Source of the DNA: OFTM10 sp964344055 | Lineage (GTDB): Bacteria > Actinomycetota > Acidimicrobiia > Acidimicrobiales > Aldehydirespiratoraceae | DNA: 64,000 nucleotides | Assembly: GCA_964344055.1 (NCBI GenBank) | Contig: CAYFLT010000001.1 | Coordinates: forward strand, 62,001-126,000 | Direction of reading: 5' to 3' | Part shown: positions 8,334 to 17,698 of the stretch, piece by piece | Layout of the letters: the number at the start of each line of letters is the position of its first letter | How positions within the stretch are numbered: the first letter of the stretch is position 1 | The notes under the pieces: generated by a model | The model's database searches: none | Seen by the model: only the letters and a program-made list of their open reading frames with translations | What the model was told of the DNA's origin: nothing | Program-made: the position numbers and the translations under genes

Positions 8334-8883
8334 GGACGACACCTCCCTCGTCCGCTGCGAGAGCGGCCTTGAGTCGCTCCATGGCCCGGCTCAGCCGCGA
8401 CTTCACCGTGCCGGGGCGGATGTCCAGTGCCTCGGCCATCTCCCGCTCGCTCAGTTGCTCGAACCAACGAAGGGCCAGGACGAGTCGGTCGTCGGGGCGC
8501 AGGGTGGCCAACGCCGTTGCGAGGCGCTGCTGTTCCTCGGACCGGACGGCGGGATCACCTTCGTCGGCCAGGGAGTGGGTGACAGGGGTGAGCATGGAGA
8601 CTCTCAGATGGATGCGCTGGTGACGGGCGAGGGATCGGAGTTCGTTGCGGGCGGCGTTGGCGACGATGCGAAGCAGCCAGGGTCGGAAGGGACGAGACGG
8701 GTCGTACTTGTCGAGTGCCCGATAGGCGCGGACGAAGCCCTCCTGGGCCGCGTCGGCGGCCCGATCGGAGCCGGCCACGGCCGCTGCGGTACGCACCGCG
8801 GCGCGCTGATGCCGGCGCACGAGTTCGTCGAACGCGTCTCGGTCACCGTCTCGGGCCCGGGTGGCGAGTTCGGCGTCGTCCAG
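8326..8883 (-). CDS. ECF-type RNA polymerase sigma factor
   Basis: About 185 residues from a CTG start, the normal ECF length. Region 2 reads DGDRDAFDELVRRHQRAA... with AADAAQEGFVRAYRALDKYD (the -10 recognition helix motif DxxQExF/xxY) and FRPWLLRIVANAARNELR. Region 4 reads LRPDDRLVLALRWFEQLSEREMAEALDIRPGTVKSRLSRAMERLK, a clean helix-turn-helix. A GTG at 8820 would cut off the first helix of region 2, and no ATG, GTG or TTG is in frame upstream; CTG at 8883 is preceded by AGGAGG at 5-base spacing, so an unusual CTG start is likely. It is translationally coupled to a membrane anti-sigma candidate downstream. Confidence 0.82.
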   Translation of the reverse strand: MDDAELATRARDGDRDAFDELVRRHQRAAVRTAAAVAGSDRAADAAQEGFVRAYRALDKYDPSRPFRPWLLRIVANAARNELRSLARHQRIHLRVSMLTPVTHSLADEGDPAVRSEEQQRLATALATLRPDDRLVLALRWFEQLSEREMAEALDIRPGTVKSRLSRAMERLKAALAADEGGVVHA

Positions 8884-8951
8884 GGAGACCTCCTCTGCCG
8901 CTCGTAGTGTCCTACACGACCAGCAGGCAGGTGGTTCCGACCGATGGGACG

Positions 8952-9620
8952 TCAGCCGGTACTGACGAGGATCCTCGACGTGGCGAACTCACCGACACCC
9001 ACCGGGGCACTGCCGATGTCGAGTGTGGCAGTGCCGTCCGGCGAGACCGCGAGGATCTTGCCGCGGGAACCCGGCACGATCGACGACTGTTCGAGGAAGT
9101 CGAGCATCCCTTCGGTGAACTCGAGTTCCTCGGTGATCCGCTGGACCACGAACTCGCCGCCGACCTCGATCGTCTCGAGGGTGACGAGCTCCGGTGCCAC
9201 GTACTGCGTGCCGGGAATGGGGTTGCCGTGCGGGCAGGTGGTGGGGTCGTCGAGGCGCGCCATCATCGCCTTCTCGACCAAGGGGGAGATGACGTGTTCC
9301 CACTTGCCCGCTTCGAGATGCGCGTCTGCCCACGACAGACCGAGGATGTCGGTGAGGAAGCGTTCGGCGAGTCGGTGACGGCGCACGACCGTCTCGGCCA
9401 GCTCCATCCCTGCGTCGGTGAGCACGATCTGGCGGCCGGCCTCGATCAGCCCCTCGGCTTCGAGCCGCTTCATCATCTCCGAAACCGCAGGACGGCTGAC
9501 CTCGAGCCGGTCCGCGATGCGGGCTTGGATGACATCGACGTCGTCCTCGCCCAGCTCGTAGATCGTTTCGCAGTACTCCTCGAATGCGGGATGCCACTCA
9601 GGGGTCTGGTAGCCGGCCAT
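8952..9620 (-). CDS. DtxR/IdeR-family metal-dependent transcriptional regulator
   Basis: 222 residues with the three-part DtxR layout: an N-terminal winged helix (EYCETIYELGEDDVDVIQARIADRLEVSRPAVSEMMKRLEAEGLI), a metal-binding dimer domain (HRLAERFLTDILGLSWADAHLEAGKWEHVISPLVEKAM, with TTCPHGNPIPG), and a C-terminal SH3-like FeoA domain. The Cys-Pro-His-Gly stretch and the His/Glu pairs are the conserved metal ligands of IdeR/DtxR. It probably senses Fe2+ (Mn2+ possible) and represses iron uptake. The tox-like boxes at 375-392 and 1512-1529 before the iron importer are its likely targets in this window. ATG 9620 has TACACT 7 bases upstream and no Shine-Dalgarno sequence, indicating a leaderless mRNA. 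Confidence 0.88.
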   Translation of the reverse strand: MAGYQTPEWHPAFEEYCETIYELGEDDVDVIQARIADRLEVSRPAVSEMMKRLEAEGLIEAGRQIVLTDAGMELAETVVRRHRLAERFLTDILGLSWADAHLEAGKWEHVISPLVEKAMMARLDDPTTCPHGNPIPGTQYVAPELVTLETIEVGGEFVVQRITEELEFTEGMLDFLEQSSIVPGSRGKILAVSPDGTATLDIGSAPVGVGEFATSRILVSTG

Positions 9621-9627
9621 GGCGTTC

Positions 9628-9633
9628 AGTGTA
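9628..9633 (-). promoter_or_regulatory. Leaderless -10 box of the DtxR-type regulator gene
   Basis: TACACT on the minus strand, 7 bases before the ATG at 9620. No ribosome site is seen. Part of a recurring pattern TANNNT-N6/7-start in this window. Confidence 0.5.
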
Positions 9634-9731
9634 GAGAGCTGTGGGTGTGGCCGTTCGGTGAGTCGGGTCCGGTGACTGTCAGCACTGAGACAGGTGTGAT
9701 TCACCGACAGGACGGTGTCGGTGGGGATGGG

Positions 9732-9737
9732 TAGCGT
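9732..9737 (+). promoter_or_regulatory. Leaderless -10 box of lhr
   Basis: TAGCGT, 7 bases before the ATG at 9745. It argues that 9745, not the in-frame GTG at 9715, is the real start. Confidence 0.5.
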
Positions 9738-9744
9738 GCCGGGC

Positions 9745-12700
9745 ATGGTCGACCCGCTGGCGCCGTTCTCCGAGCCCGTCCGGAGCTGGTTCGCGTCCAC
9801 GTTCCACGAGGCCACGCCGCCCCAGGCCAAGGGGTGGCCGGCCATCGCGGGTGGCGACCACACCCTGATCCTCGCGCCNNNNNNNNNNACCGGGACCGGG
9901 AAGACGCTGTCGGCATTCCTCTGGGCGCTCGACCGCCTGGCGACGGACCCGGTCCCGGAAGACCCGCTCGCTCGCACGCGCGTGCTCTACCTCTCGCCGC
10001 TCCGGGCGCTCGCCGTCGACGTGGAGAAGAACCTGCGGGCGCCACTGCAGGGGATCGGGTTCGCCGCCCAGCGACTCGGCTCCGACGTCCACACGCCGAC
10101 CGTCGGCATCCGCACCGGTGACACTTCTTCATCCGACCGGCGTCGGCTGGTGCGCCACCCACCCGACATCCTGATCACCACTCCTGAGTCCCTGTTCCTG
10201 ATGCTCACCTCGCGAGCACGGGAGACCCTCGCCAACGTCCAGCACGTCATCATCGACGAGATCCACGCCATGGCGGGCACCAAGCGCGGCGCTCACCTCA
10301 TGCTCTCCCTGGAACGGCTCGAGGAGCTGTGCGACACGCCACCCCAGCGGATCGCGCTGTCGGCGACCCAGCGCCCGCTCGACGAGATCGCCCGCTTCCT
10401 CGGAGGCAACACGGTGGAGTCCGACGGGACCCTCCGACCCCGTCCGGTCACAGTGGTCGACGCCGGCGCGCGCAAGGAACTCGATGTCGAGGTCGTGGTC
10501 CCCATCGAGGACATGGGAGGTCTGGGGGAGCGCGTCGAGATCCCGCTCGACGCATCCGCAGCCACTCCCCAGGCCCGCCGGTCGATCTGGCCGTCGATCC
10601 ACCCGCGTTTGCTCGAACTGGTCGAGAGCCACCGGTCCACGCTCATCTTCTCCAACGCCCGCCGGCTGTCGGAGCGGCTCGCCACGCGGCTCAACGAACT
10701 GGCGTTGGAGAAGGCCACCGGCGATGGCTCGCTTCCTCCGCCGCCGGAAGCGGTGGGTGCCGGCGACGAACAGGTGGGGCGTGGCACCGCAGACGGCGAC
10801 GAACTGGTGAAGGCCCATCACGGCTCGTTGTCGCGGGAACGACGGCTGCTGGTCGAAGACGAACTCAAACGAGGTGAGCTCAAGGGCCTCGTCGCGACGT
10901 CCTCGCTGGAACTCGGTATCGACATGGGTGCGGTGGACCTCGTCGTCCAGGTCGCATCGCCCGGATCGGTGGCGTCGGGAATGCAGCGGATCGGCCGGGC
11001 CGGCCACCAGGTCGGAGAACCGAGTCGAGGCAAGATCTTCCCGAAGCATCGGGCCGACCTCGTCGAGTCCGCGGTGGTGGTCGATCGCATGCACCAGGGC
11101 TTGATCGAGGAGACGTACTACCCGCGCAACCCCCTTGACGTCGTGGCCCAGCAGATCGTCGCCATGTGTGCGATGGACGACTGGTCGGTGGACGAGTTGG
11201 CCGCGGTGGTGCGCCGATCCGCCAATTTCGCCGAGCTCTCCGACGAGGTCCTCACCAACGTGCTCGACCTGCTGTCGGGCACGTACCCGAGCGAGGAGTT
11301 CGCCGAGCTCCGCCCCCGCATCGTCTGGGACCGCGTCACCGGTACGGTCCGGGGACGGGCCGGAGCCCAGCGCCTCGCGGTCACCAATGCCGGAACGATC
11401 CCTGACCGCGGCCTCTTCGGAGTCTTCCTCCCTGACGGCACCCGGGTGGGCGAACTCGACGAGGAGATGGTCTACGAGAGCCGGGTGGGTGAGACGTTCC
11501 TGCTCGGTGCCTCGACCTGGCGCATAGAGGACATCACGTTCGAGCGGGTCGTGGTCACCCCGGCTCCGGGGGAGCCGGGACGAATGCCGTTCTGGCATGG
11601 CGACGGTCCCGGCCGACCGCTCGAGCTGGGTAGGGCCATCGGGGAGTTCGTACGGGAGATCCGCACCGACGCCGACCCGATTCCGCGGCTCCGGGAACGG
11701 CACGGGCTCGACGAGCTCGCCGCCGACAACCTGGTCGCCTACCTCGCGGACCAGGCCGAGGCCACCGGGGTCGTCCCCGACGACCGAACCGTCGTCGTGG
11801 AACGCTTTCGAGACGAGATCGGCGACTGGCGGGTCTGTGTACTCACCCCCTTCGGCGCCCAGGTCCACGCCCCTTGGGGGATGGCGCTGCAGGCCCGACT
11901 CGCCGAGGAATGGGGCGAAGACGTCGATCTCATGTGGAGCGATGACGGCATCGTGATGCGGCTGCCCGAGGCCCTCGACCGGCTACCGGTCGACGAGCTG
12001 ATCTTCGATCCCGACGAAGTCGACGACATCATCATCTCCCGCCTCCCCGACACGGCGATGTTCGCAGCCCGGTTCCGCGAGTGTTCGGCCCGAGCGTTGC
12101 TGTTGCCGAGGCGCCGACCCGATCAGCGCACGCCGCTGTGGCAGCAACGTCAGCGCGCGGCCGACCTCCTCTCGGTGGCGGCCAAGTATCCGACCTTCCC
12201 GATGCTGCTCGAAGCCACCCGAGAGTGCGTGAACGACGTCTTCGATCTCCCGGCCCTCCGCCAGGTCATGAGCGATCTTCGGAGTCGCCGGATCCGGATG
12301 GTGGCGGTCGACACCGACAAGGCGTCACCGTTCGCCCAGTCCCTCCTCTTCTCCTGGATCGCCGTCTACATGTACGAAGGCGATGCCCCCATCGCCGAGC
12401 GGCGGGCTGCGGCGCTGGCGCTCGATCGGGAGCTACTGCGCGACCTCCTGGGCGCCGAGGAGCTCCGCGAACTGCTCGATCCTGAGGTGCTCGCCGACCT
12501 GGAACTCGAGCTGCAGTGCCTGGTCGATGGGCGGCGTGCCCGCGACGCCGACGAACTCCACGACACCCTCCGCCGGCTGGGACCGTTGTCCCGGCTCGAT
12601 CTCGAGGCCCGATCGGTCGACGGTGCCGACGTCGACGGCTGGCTCCGGTCGTTGGTCGAGGAGCGGAGAGTCATGGACGCCCGCATCGCCGACGAATCTC

Positions 12701-14301
12701 GGGTGGCGGCCACCGACGATGCGGCGAGACTTCGCGACGCGGTGGGTGTCGCGCTTCCGGTCGGTCTTCCGGCGGTGTTCACCGAGCCCGTCACGGATCC
12801 GCTCGGCGACCTCTGTCGGCGCTACGCACGGACCCATGGCCCGTTCCTCGCTCGCGACGTGGCCCGCTGGCTCGGTATCGGGGAGGACCGGGTGGGAGTG
12901 GCACTCGGCCGTCTCATCGACGAGGGCGTCCTGGTCCGCGGCGAGTTCCGCCCGGGAGGAGCCGAGCGCGAGTTCTGCGACGACGACGTACTCCGGCAGC
13001 TGCGGCGACGATCCCTCGCGGCCCTTCGACGGGAGATCGAACCGGTCGAACCGGAAACCCTCGCCCGGTTCCTGCCGGGATGGCAAGGGGTCGGGAGCAG
13101 GCGCCGCGGCGTGGACGGGTTGGCCGAGGTCATCGGCCGGCTTCAGGGCGCACCGATCGCCGCGTCCGTGCTGGAGACCGATGTCCTCCGCGCCCGCCTC
13201 AACGGGTACCGCTCGAGCGACCTCGATCAGCTGTGCACCACCGGAGAGGTCGTGTGGGTCGGTGGCGGCGCGATCGGGTCCTCGGACGGGCGGGTCCGGC
13301 TGGTGTTCCGCGACCAGGTCGGCCTCCTGGTGCCACCGGCGGCGGAGGATGCGCCCGACGAACCCATCCACGACGCCCTGCGAGCGCATCTGGCCGGCCG
13401 GGGTGCATCGTTTTGGCCCGACCTGGTGGCGGCAGCCCAGGGTGCCGACCTCCCGTACGACCAGGAGTCGGTCCTGGCCGCGTTGTGGGACCTCGCGTGG
13501 GCGGGAGAGGTCACCAACGACTCGCTCGCTCCGGTCCGAGCATTGGTTGCCGGTGGCGGTCGGTCAGGTGGCTCGAAGCGTCCTGCCCGGCATGCCGGTG
13601 GGCGGCGGCTGCGGCCCCGACCGGGTGGGCTCACGACGCTCGGCCCACCGACCGCGGCCGGTCGTTGGTCCCTGGTCGCGCCGCTGCGTGAGCCGGTGCC
13701 TTCCCCGACCGAGGCGGCGTACGCCCAAGCCCACCAGTTCCTCGATCGCTACGGCGTTCTGACTCGGGAAACCGCGCTCGGGGAGGGGCTCTCCGGAGGG
13801 TTCGCCGGTGTCTATCCCGTGCTCAAGGCGCTCGAGGAGCGGGGCGAGGTGCGGCGGGGCTACTTCGTAGCCGGCCTCGGTGCAGCCCAGTTCGCTCTGC
13901 CCGGGGCGGTCGACCGCCTCCGCGGAATGCGGGAGTTCGATGCGGAGGAGGCACCTTTGGTGCTGGCCGCCACGGATCCGGCGCAGCCGTACGGCGCGTC
14001 CCTGTCGTGGCCCGAAACCTCCGGACGCCCCGTCCGGGCGGCGGGCGCCCACGTCGTATTGATCGACGGCGCGCCGGTGGTGGAGCTCGAACGGGGAGGA
14101 CGATCGCTCGTCACGTTCGCGGGTGCCGTCGACAACGACGCATGGATCGCGGCAATCCAGGAGCTGGTGAAGGACGGTCGTCTCCGCAAGCTCGAGATCG
14201 CGAAGGTCGACGGCGAGCCGGTGCGGGAGACCCCATGGGCCGCGCGCCTCGAAGCGGCCGGCTTCAGCCCGGGGTACCGGGGCATGACATTTCGGGGCTG
14301 A
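9745..14301 (+). CDS. lhr: Lhr-type superfamily 2 ATP-dependent helicase
   Basis: About 1518 residues, matching the long actinobacterial Lhr (near 1500). The N-terminal helicase core has motif I ...TGTGKTLSAFL (interrupted by 10 Ns; A-P-T-G-T-G-K-T is expected), motif Ia LYLSPLRAL, motif II DEIHAMAGTKRGAHL, motif III LSATQRP, motif IV STLIFSNARRLSERL, motif V VATSSLELGIDMG and motif VI QRIGRAGH. A winged helix and the long C-terminal Lhr domains follow. Lhr translocates 3' to 5' on single-stranded DNA and is linked to DNA-damage repair in mycobacteria. The start at 9745 is supported by a -10 box 7 bases upstream. The gene converges on the dehydrogenase gene with a 12-base gap. Confidence 0.95.
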   Translation: MVDPLAPFSEPVRSWFASTFHEATPPQAKGWPAIAGGDHTLILAXXXXTGTGKTLSAFLWALDRLATDPVPEDPLARTRVLYLSPLRALAVDVEKNLRAPLQGIGFAAQRLGSDVHTPTVGIRTGDTSSSDRRRLVRHPPDILITTPESLFLMLTSRARETLANVQHVIIDEIHAMAGTKRGAHLMLSLERLEELCDTPPQRIALSATQRPLDEIARFLGGNTVESDGTLRPRPVTVVDAGARKELDVEVVVPIEDMGGLGERVEIPLDASAATPQARRSIWPSIHPRLLELVESHRSTLIFSNARRLSERLATRLNELALEKATGDGSLPPPPEAVGAGDEQVGRGTADGDELVKAHHGSLSRERRLLVEDELKRGELKGLVATSSLELGIDMGAVDLVVQVASPGSVASGMQRIGRAGHQVGEPSRGKIFPKHRADLVESAVVVDRMHQGLIEETYYPRNPLDVVAQQIVAMCAMDDWSVDELAAVVRRSANFAELSDEVLTNVLDLLSGTYPSEEFAELRPRIVWDRVTGTVRGRAGAQRLAVTNAGTIPDRGLFGVFLPDGTRVGELDEEMVYESRVGETFLLGASTWRIEDITFERVVVTPAPGEPGRMPFWHGDGPGRPLELGRAIGEFVREIRTDADPIPRLRERHGLDELAADNLVAYLADQAEATGVVPDDRTVVVERFRDEIGDWRVCVLTPFGAQVHAPWGMALQARLAEEWGEDVDLMWSDDGIVMRLPEALDRLPVDELIFDPDEVDDIIISRLPDTAMFAARFRECSARALLLPRRRPDQRTPLWQQRQRAADLLSVAAKYPTFPMLLEATRECVNDVFDLPALRQVMSDLRSRRIRMVAVDTDKASPFAQSLLFSWIAVYMYEGDAPIAERRAAALALDRELLRDLLGAEELRELLDPEVLADLELELQCLVDGRRARDADELHDTLRRLGPLSRLDLEARSVDGADVDGWLRSLVEERRVMDARIADESRVAATDDAARLRDAVGVALPVGLPAVFTEPVTDPLGDLCRRYARTHGPFLARDVARWLGIGEDRVGVALGRLIDEGVLVRGEFRPGGAEREFCDDDVLRQLRRRSLAALRREIEPVEPETLARFLPGWQGVGSRRRGVDGLAEVIGRLQGAPIAASVLETDVLRARLNGYRSSDLDQLCTTGEVVWVGGGAIGSSDGRVRLVFRDQVGLLVPPAAEDAPDEPIHDALRAHLAGRGASFWPDLVAAAQGADLPYDQESVLAALWDLAWAGEVTNDSLAPVRALVAGGGRSGGSKRPARHAGGRRLRPRPGGLTTLGPPTAAGRWSLVAPLREPVPSPTEAAYAQAHQFLDRYGVLTRETALGEGLSGGFAGVYPVLKALEERGEVRRGYFVAGLGAAQFALPGAVDRLRGMREFDAEEAPLVLAATDPAQPYGASLSWPETSGRPVRAAGAHVVLIDGAPVVELERGGRSLVTFAGAVDNDAWIAAIQELVKDGRLRKLEIAKVDGEPVRETPWAARLEAAGFSPGYRGMTFRG
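9879..9888. other. Assembly gap (10 N) in helicase motif I
   Basis: Ten Ns within the Walker A sequence of lhr. A single missing base would restore the expected A-P-T-G-T-G-K-T, so the run is a placeholder. Confidence 0.9.
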
Positions 14302-14313
14302 GCGCGAACGCGG

Positions 14314-15578
14314 CTACAGGCGCTCGACGTTGGGCCCATCGGCGACGCCGCGAGTGTCGAGCAGAAGCTTGGCTCGGTGGAGGACTCCGGCGTCCATGAT
14401 GTCGTCGTGGGCCTGAACGAGGACGACGAGATCCGCGCTCGCCACCGCGCTCTCGAGGTTGTCCGCCTGCTTGAGGTCGAGGCCATCGACCGAGAATCCG
14501 TCGACGTACGAGTCGTAGAAGACGACTTCGGCGCCGAGGTCGAGAAGACGTCGGGCCACCAGGCGGGCCGGTGTCTCCCGTTCGTCGGAGNNNNNNNNNN
14601 CGCCTTGTAGGTCACGCCGAGAAGAAGGATCGATGAACCGTTGACCGGCTTGCGTGCCTCGTTGAGCATGCCCTGGGCACGGGTGGCGACGTAGCCCGGC
14701 ATCCGGCCGGAGATCTCCTGGGCGAGCTCCACGAACTTGAACTGGTAGCCGAGCGACTTGACCGCATACGAGAGGTAGCTGGGGTCGATCGGAATGCAGT
14801 GTCCGCCGACGCCCGGCCCCGGATAGAAGGCCTGGAATCCGAACGGCTTGGTCTTCGCGGCGTCGATGGCGGACCACAGGTCGATGCCGAGCTCGTGGGA
14901 GAACACGGCCATCTCGTTCATCAGGGCGATGTTGACGTGGCGGTAGGTGTTCTCGAGCAGCTTGGCCATCTCCGCCTCGCGGGTGCCGACCGTCGGGACC
15001 ACGGTGTCGACGACCTGGCCGTAGAACTCGACCGCGCGAGCGGTGCACTCCTCGGTGAAGCCGCCAACGATCTTCGGGGTGTTGCGGATGCCGTACACGG
15101 GATTGCCCGGGTCGATGCGCTCCGGCGAGTAGGCGAGGTGGAAGTCGACCCCCGCGGTGAGCCCACTCTCGGACTCGAGAATCGGGCGGACGATGTCGTT
15201 GGTCGTACCCGGATAGGTCGTGGACTCCAGCACCACGAGCGTGCCGGGGCACAGGGAGTTCCCGATCGTCAGCGCGGCCGAGGTCACCGCACCGAGGTCG
15301 GGCGTGGTGTCCTCACGGAGGGGGGTCGGCACACAGATCACGATGACATCGGCGACCGAGAGGGCCGCGGGGTCCGAAGTGGCGACGAAGCCGTTCTCGT
15401 TCATCGACACGATGTCGGCGTCGGACAGGTCGTCGATGTGGCTGTGGCCCTCGTTGAGCCAGGCGACGGTGTCGCGAGCGATGTCGAAGCCGGTGACGTC
15501 GAGCCCGGAGGCCACTGCCTCCTGGGCGAGCGGCATACCGACATAGCCGAGGCCGACGATGGCGAGTTTGGTGGGCAT
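14314..15578 (-). CDS. UDP-glucose/GDP-mannose dehydrogenase family nucleotide-sugar dehydrogenase, with assembly gap
   Basis: Oxidises a nucleotide sugar to its uronic acid with NAD+, for polysaccharide precursors. The N-terminal Rossmann motif is LAIVGLGYVGMPLAQ; VVLESTTYPGTT and the SPERIDPGNP motif (typical of UDP-N-acetyl-mannosamine/GalNAc dehydrogenase relatives) follow, then the active-site stretch GPGVGGHCIPIDPSYL with its catalytic Cys. After the N run at 14591-14600 the C-terminal domain continues in another frame (SDERETPARLVARRLL). Of two adjacent ATGs, 15578 is preferred, with AGGAG 5 bases upstream. No sugar-polymer cluster adjoins it. The exact sugar is uncertain. Confidence 0.88.
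14591..14600. other. Assembly gap (10 N) in nucleotide-sugar dehydrogenase
   Basis: The frame changes across the gap; the protein goes from GVTYKA to SDERETP, where family members have about two residues between, so the true gap is shorter than shown. Confidence 0.9.
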
Positions 15579-15622
15579 CATTGCTCCTGACAGAGGAGGA
15601 GTGGGACGGTCCCGCCGGACAT

Positions 15623-16201
15623 CTAGATCGCCACCCACGAACCGGCTTCCGCCCGGACGGTTTCGCCGGTTCGGCAGTCGATGGGGATGAAGCCGGCCTC
15701 GGTGTCCCAGCACGGCAGATAGCCGGGTGAGTCGTCCGCGTGGCAGGCGCGATCGGTGAGATCGAGGTCACCGAGGACCGAGTGGGCCGCGATGGGGACA
15801 GGACCGTGGCACTGGGCCCAGCTGGTGGTGACGTACACGGCGCTGAAGAGCGGGATCTCGCACTCCGAGTAGCCGGAGGCGTCGAGATCGCCGGCTGCCG
15901 CGGCGAGGGCAGGGGCGGCGGCATCAGCGTCCCCGTCGCGGGCTTCTGCGAGGTGGACGAGCGCTTCGGTGGCGCCGACCACCGCGCCCAGTCGGGCGAG
16001 TTCGTCGACCACTGCAGCGAGGTCGGTCTCGTCTGCGTGGGCGCCGAGCGCGAGGATCTCCAACTCGCCGCAGACGCCGGTGACGGGGGTCGAGTCGGCC
16101 GCCACGGGAACGGCCCGTTCGGCGGTCCAGTAGTCGGGTCGGTCAGGACCCGCGCACGCGGTCGCACCAAGCGCGACAAGCAGTGCAATCGACCATCTCA
16201 T
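15623..16201 (-). CDS. Small secreted lipoprotein-like protein, function unknown
   Basis: 192 residues starting MRWSIALLVALGATACAG, a short signal peptide ending at a Cys in a weak lipobox (ATAC). The rest is Ala-rich and helical in the first half, and holds six further Cys (GVCGEL, SECEIP, AQCHG, RACHA, PCWD, DCRT) that could form disulfides outside the cell. It is divergent from guaB with 38 bases between start codons. No domain is recognised. It might be a secreted disulfide-stabilised protein of the envelope. Confidence 0.6.
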   Translation of the reverse strand: MRWSIALLVALGATACAGPDRPDYWTAERAVPVAADSTPVTGVCGELEILALGAHADETDLAAVVDELARLGAVVGATEALVHLAEARDGDADAAAPALAAAAGDLDASGYSECEIPLFSAVYVTTSWAQCHGPVPIAAHSVLGDLDLTDRACHADDSPGYLPCWDTEAGFIPIDCRTGETVRAEAGSWVAI

Positions 16202-16205
16202 GGTC

Positions 16206-16233
16206 TTGAGATCGGCGGACGATCGCCTATCGT
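16206..16233 (+). promoter_or_regulatory. guaB promoter, leaderless
   Basis: TTGAGA (16206-16211) and TATCGT (16228-16233), 16 bases apart, with the ATG at 16240 just 6 bases after the -10 box. It is the best-formed -35/-10 pair in the window. Confidence 0.6.
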
Positions 16234-16239
16234 GAGGTG

Positions 16240-17688
16240 ATGAACGACGAGGTTCTCACCGGTACCGAGGCGCTCACCTTCGACGACGTGCTGGTCGTGC
16301 CGGGTTGGAGTGAGGTACTCCCCACCGAGGTCGATACCACCACGTCGATCGCAGGCATCGAGCTGAAGGTGCCCTTCATGTCGGCGGCCATGGACACCGT
16401 CACCGAATCACCCCTCGCGATCGCCATCGCTCGAGCGGGCGGCATCGGGGTTCTCCATCGCAACCTGAGCGTCGAGGAGCAGGCCGACGAGGTCGACCGG
16501 GTGAAGCGTGCCCAGGCGGGCATGATCTCGGCCCCCATCAGCCTGCCGCCCCGCGCCACCCTGAACGACGCCGAAGCTCTGATGCATCGTCACAAGATCA
16601 GTGGTGTGCCGATCTGCGATCCGGACGGCCGGATGGTGGGCATCCTCACCAACCGCGACATCCGCTTCTGCACCGCCGATCAGTACGAGCAGCCCGTCAC
16701 GAACTTCATGACGTCCGAGCCGCTCGTCACCGCGCCGGTCGGCACGACGCTCGAAGAGGCGGTCGACATCCTCCATCAGCACCGCATCGAGAAGCTGCCG
16801 TTGGTCGACGGCGACGGCCGCCTCGCCGGGCTGATCACCGTGAAGGACATCACCAAGCGGATCGAAAACCCGAACTCCTCACTCGACGAGGACGGCCGCC
16901 TCCGTGTCGCGGCGGCGGTCGGCGTCACCGACACCGCGGAACGAACCGAGGCACTCGAGGCCGCAAGTGTGGATCTGGTCGTCATCGACACCGCTCATGG
17001 CCACACCCAAGGTGTGATCGATGCCGTTCGCACGATCAAGAAGGGGTGGCCCGACCTCCCGGTGGTGGGCGGCAACGTCGTCACCCGCGACGGGGTCGAA
17101 GCGCTGGTGGAAGCCGGCGCCGACGCGATCAAGGTCGGGGTCGGAGCGGGAAGCATCTGCACCACCCGGGTGGTGGCCGGGGCCGGCATGCCCCAGATGA
17201 CGGCCATCCACGAGTGTTCGGTCGCGGGCCGGGAACTCGGCGTGCCGATCATCGCCGATGGCGGCATCGTCACGTCGGGCGACATCGTGAAGGCCTTCGT
17301 CGGTGGGGCCGACGTGGTGATGCTCGGCAATCTGCTCGCGGGAGTCGACGAAGCGCCGGGCGATCTCGAGCTCGTCGACGGTGCGATGTGGAAGACGTAC
17401 CGTGGCATGGGATCCGCCGGCGCCATGCGAGGCCGGGCCAGCGACCGCTACGGCACCGGCCAGGCGCCGGGGAAGCACGTGGCCGAGGGGGTCGAAGGCC
17501 GGGTGCGCTATGCGGGACCGCTCAGCGAGCTCGTGGCCCAGCTGGCCGGCGGCCTGCGGTCGGGCATGGGGTACGCGGGAGCGGCCGATCTCGACGACTT
17601 GCGTCACCGCACCCGTCTGGTTCGCATCACCGGTGCCGGGCTTCGGGAGAGCCATCCGCACGACATCGCGGTGTTGCGCGACGAGTGA
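16240..17688 (+). CDS. guaB: IMP dehydrogenase
   Basis: Converts IMP to XMP with NAD+, the committed step of GMP synthesis. 482 residues, family-typical. The TIM barrel starts ALTFDDVLVVPGWSEVLP and is interrupted by two CBS domains (roughly residues 90-210: RHKISGVPICDPDGRMVGILTNRD and HRIEKLPLVDGDGRLAGLITVKD). The active loop GAGSICTTRVVAGAG carries the catalytic Cys (residue 307), and DGGIVTSGDIVKA with GSAGAMRGRASDRY gives the phosphate and flap regions. ATG 16240 is supported by a leaderless promoter. It is followed within 11 bases by an esterase gene on the same strand. Confidence 0.96.
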   Translation: MNDEVLTGTEALTFDDVLVVPGWSEVLPTEVDTTTSIAGIELKVPFMSAAMDTVTESPLAIAIARAGGIGVLHRNLSVEEQADEVDRVKRAQAGMISAPISLPPRATLNDAEALMHRHKISGVPICDPDGRMVGILTNRDIRFCTADQYEQPVTNFMTSEPLVTAPVGTTLEEAVDILHQHRIEKLPLVDGDGRLAGLITVKDITKRIENPNSSLDEDGRLRVAAAVGVTDTAERTEALEAASVDLVVIDTAHGHTQGVIDAVRTIKKGWPDLPVVGGNVVTRDGVEALVEAGADAIKVGVGAGSICTTRVVAGAGMPQMTAIHECSVAGRELGVPIIADGGIVTSGDIVKAFVGGADVVMLGNLLAGVDEAPGDLELVDGAMWKTYRGMGSAGAMRGRASDRYGTGQAPGKHVAEGVEGRVRYAGPLSELVAQLAGGLRSGMGYAGAADLDDLRHRTRLVRITGAGLRESHPHDIAVLRDE

Positions 17689-17698
17689 GCTGATTCCA

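Noticed and set aside
10129..11868. 579-residue minus-strand frame inside lhr
   Set aside because: Shadow of the helicase gene; no motif, and lhr motifs are complete on the plus strand.
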